This document shows, piece after piece, positions 30,229-30,556 of a stretch of 30,556 nucleotides of DNA (its first letter is position 1; every line of letters begins with the position of its first letter). The notes beneath the pieces are model-generated. The model had not been told where the DNA came from, did no database searches, and saw nothing but the letters and a program-made list of their open reading frames with translations. Location of the stretch: positions 133,751-164,306 of the forward strand of contig NW_004457373.1 of assembly GCF_000313135.1 (NCBI RefSeq). The letters run 5' to 3'. The position numbers and the translations under genes were made by a program. The stretch is from Acanthamoeba castellanii str. Neff. Its lineage: Eukaryota; Discosea; Longamoebia; Acanthamoebidae.

Positions 30229-30556
30229 ATGTGTTGCATAGTGAGGCTGGAAGAAGAAAACCCCTGCTGCCTCCACGCAGACCAACACACTTCCAAAGAC
30301 ACATCGAGGAGGACCCAAGTGCCAGGAAGGCCAATGCGTGCACCTGGCAGTGACCACGCCTCTAGCGGCTTTGATCGTCCAGCGCAAGACGTGCTAGCGG
30401 CCAGCAAGAGCAACGACGACCACGTACAGCGCCAAAAGGTGGGTCCCCGCCGTTGCCTTCGCGTGCATGAGCGTGTGAGTTTGCGTGAGGCGATCCCTGC
30501 GCGTCTCGAGTTGGATAGGGCCGAACTCGACGACCTGCGCAAGAATCAGGTCCCTA
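30229..30556 (+). CDS. Unassigned open reading frame running off the right edge
   Basis: This plus frame has no stop from 30040 to the window end (517 nt), with in-frame ATGs at 30229 and 30334. The most protein-like part begins at 30334: MRAPGSDHASSGFDRPAQDV, later REAIPARLELDRAELDDL. That segment is charged and helix-prone, and GC rises there to exon-like levels. A minus-strand frame (30090-30542) is also open over the same bases, but is Ser/Arg-rich and unremarkable. I recognise no family. The plus frame is favoured weakly by composition. Confidence 0.3.
   Translation, partial: MCCIVRLEEENPCCLHADQHTSKDTSRRTQVPGRPMRAPGSDHASSGFDRPAQDVLAASKSNDDHVQRQKVGPRRCLRVHERVSLREAIPARLELDRAELDDLRKNQVP

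Overview
The window is nuclear DNA of an intron-rich, GC-rich, very compact eukaryote. Exons are GC-rich. Most introns are 40-200 nt, GT-AG, and full of (CACGA)n, (GTGTC)n or (CA)n microsatellites. Intergenic spacers are usually 30-700 bp. Gene content (MIT/AAA spastin, 14-3-3, THOC2, a C2-AGC kinase, KCTD and GATA proteins, Sel1 repeats) and compactness fit a free-living amoebozoan such as Acanthamoeba. That assignment is inference; no rRNA or marker gene is present. All gene models were built by hand: reading frame and phase were followed across every proposed splice site and checked against recalled family motifs.

Layout, left to right: (1) the 3' part of a long-chain acyl-CoA synthetase-like gene (+, 1-2682), with 19 consecutive His residues and degenerate AMP-binding motifs; (2) a 14-3-3 gene (-, 2899-3773); (3) a 19-exon THO complex subunit 2 gene (+, 4206-10708); (4) an unrecognised small ORF (10813-11187) and a heptad-repeat coiled-coil ORF (11232-11726), both +; (5) three tandem minus-strand genes: RTF2 (11858-12854), a NUDT5-like Nudix hydrolase (13036-14081) and an MTHFR-like oxidoreductase (14281-15692); (6) an intronless Sel1-repeat gene (+, 16368-17969); (7) an 18-exon AGC kinase with an N-terminal C2 domain (-, 18058-21286), arranged head to head with (8) a 14-exon spastin-like microtubule-severing AAA ATPase (+, 21382-24778); (9) a RanBP2-zinc-finger/coiled-coil/KCTD-BTB protein (+, 24928-27760); (10) a GATA zinc-finger factor (-, 28144-29718); (11) an open, unassigned reading frame running off the right edge.

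The genes do not form an operon or an obvious pathway. Several are core nuclear functions (mRNA export, replication-fork termination, transcription), others are signalling (14-3-3, AGC kinase), cytoskeletal (spastin) or metabolic. No rRNA, convincing tRNA, CRISPR array, transposase or viral gene was seen. The least ordinary items are the RanBP2-ZnF + KCTD architecture, the C2 + AKT-like-tail kinase with an almost promoterless divergent spacer, the poly-His acyl-CoA synthetase with unusual active-site motifs, the tandem-duplicated heptad gene beside a less GC-rich orphan ORF, and the strong preference for GTAC at 5' splice sites.
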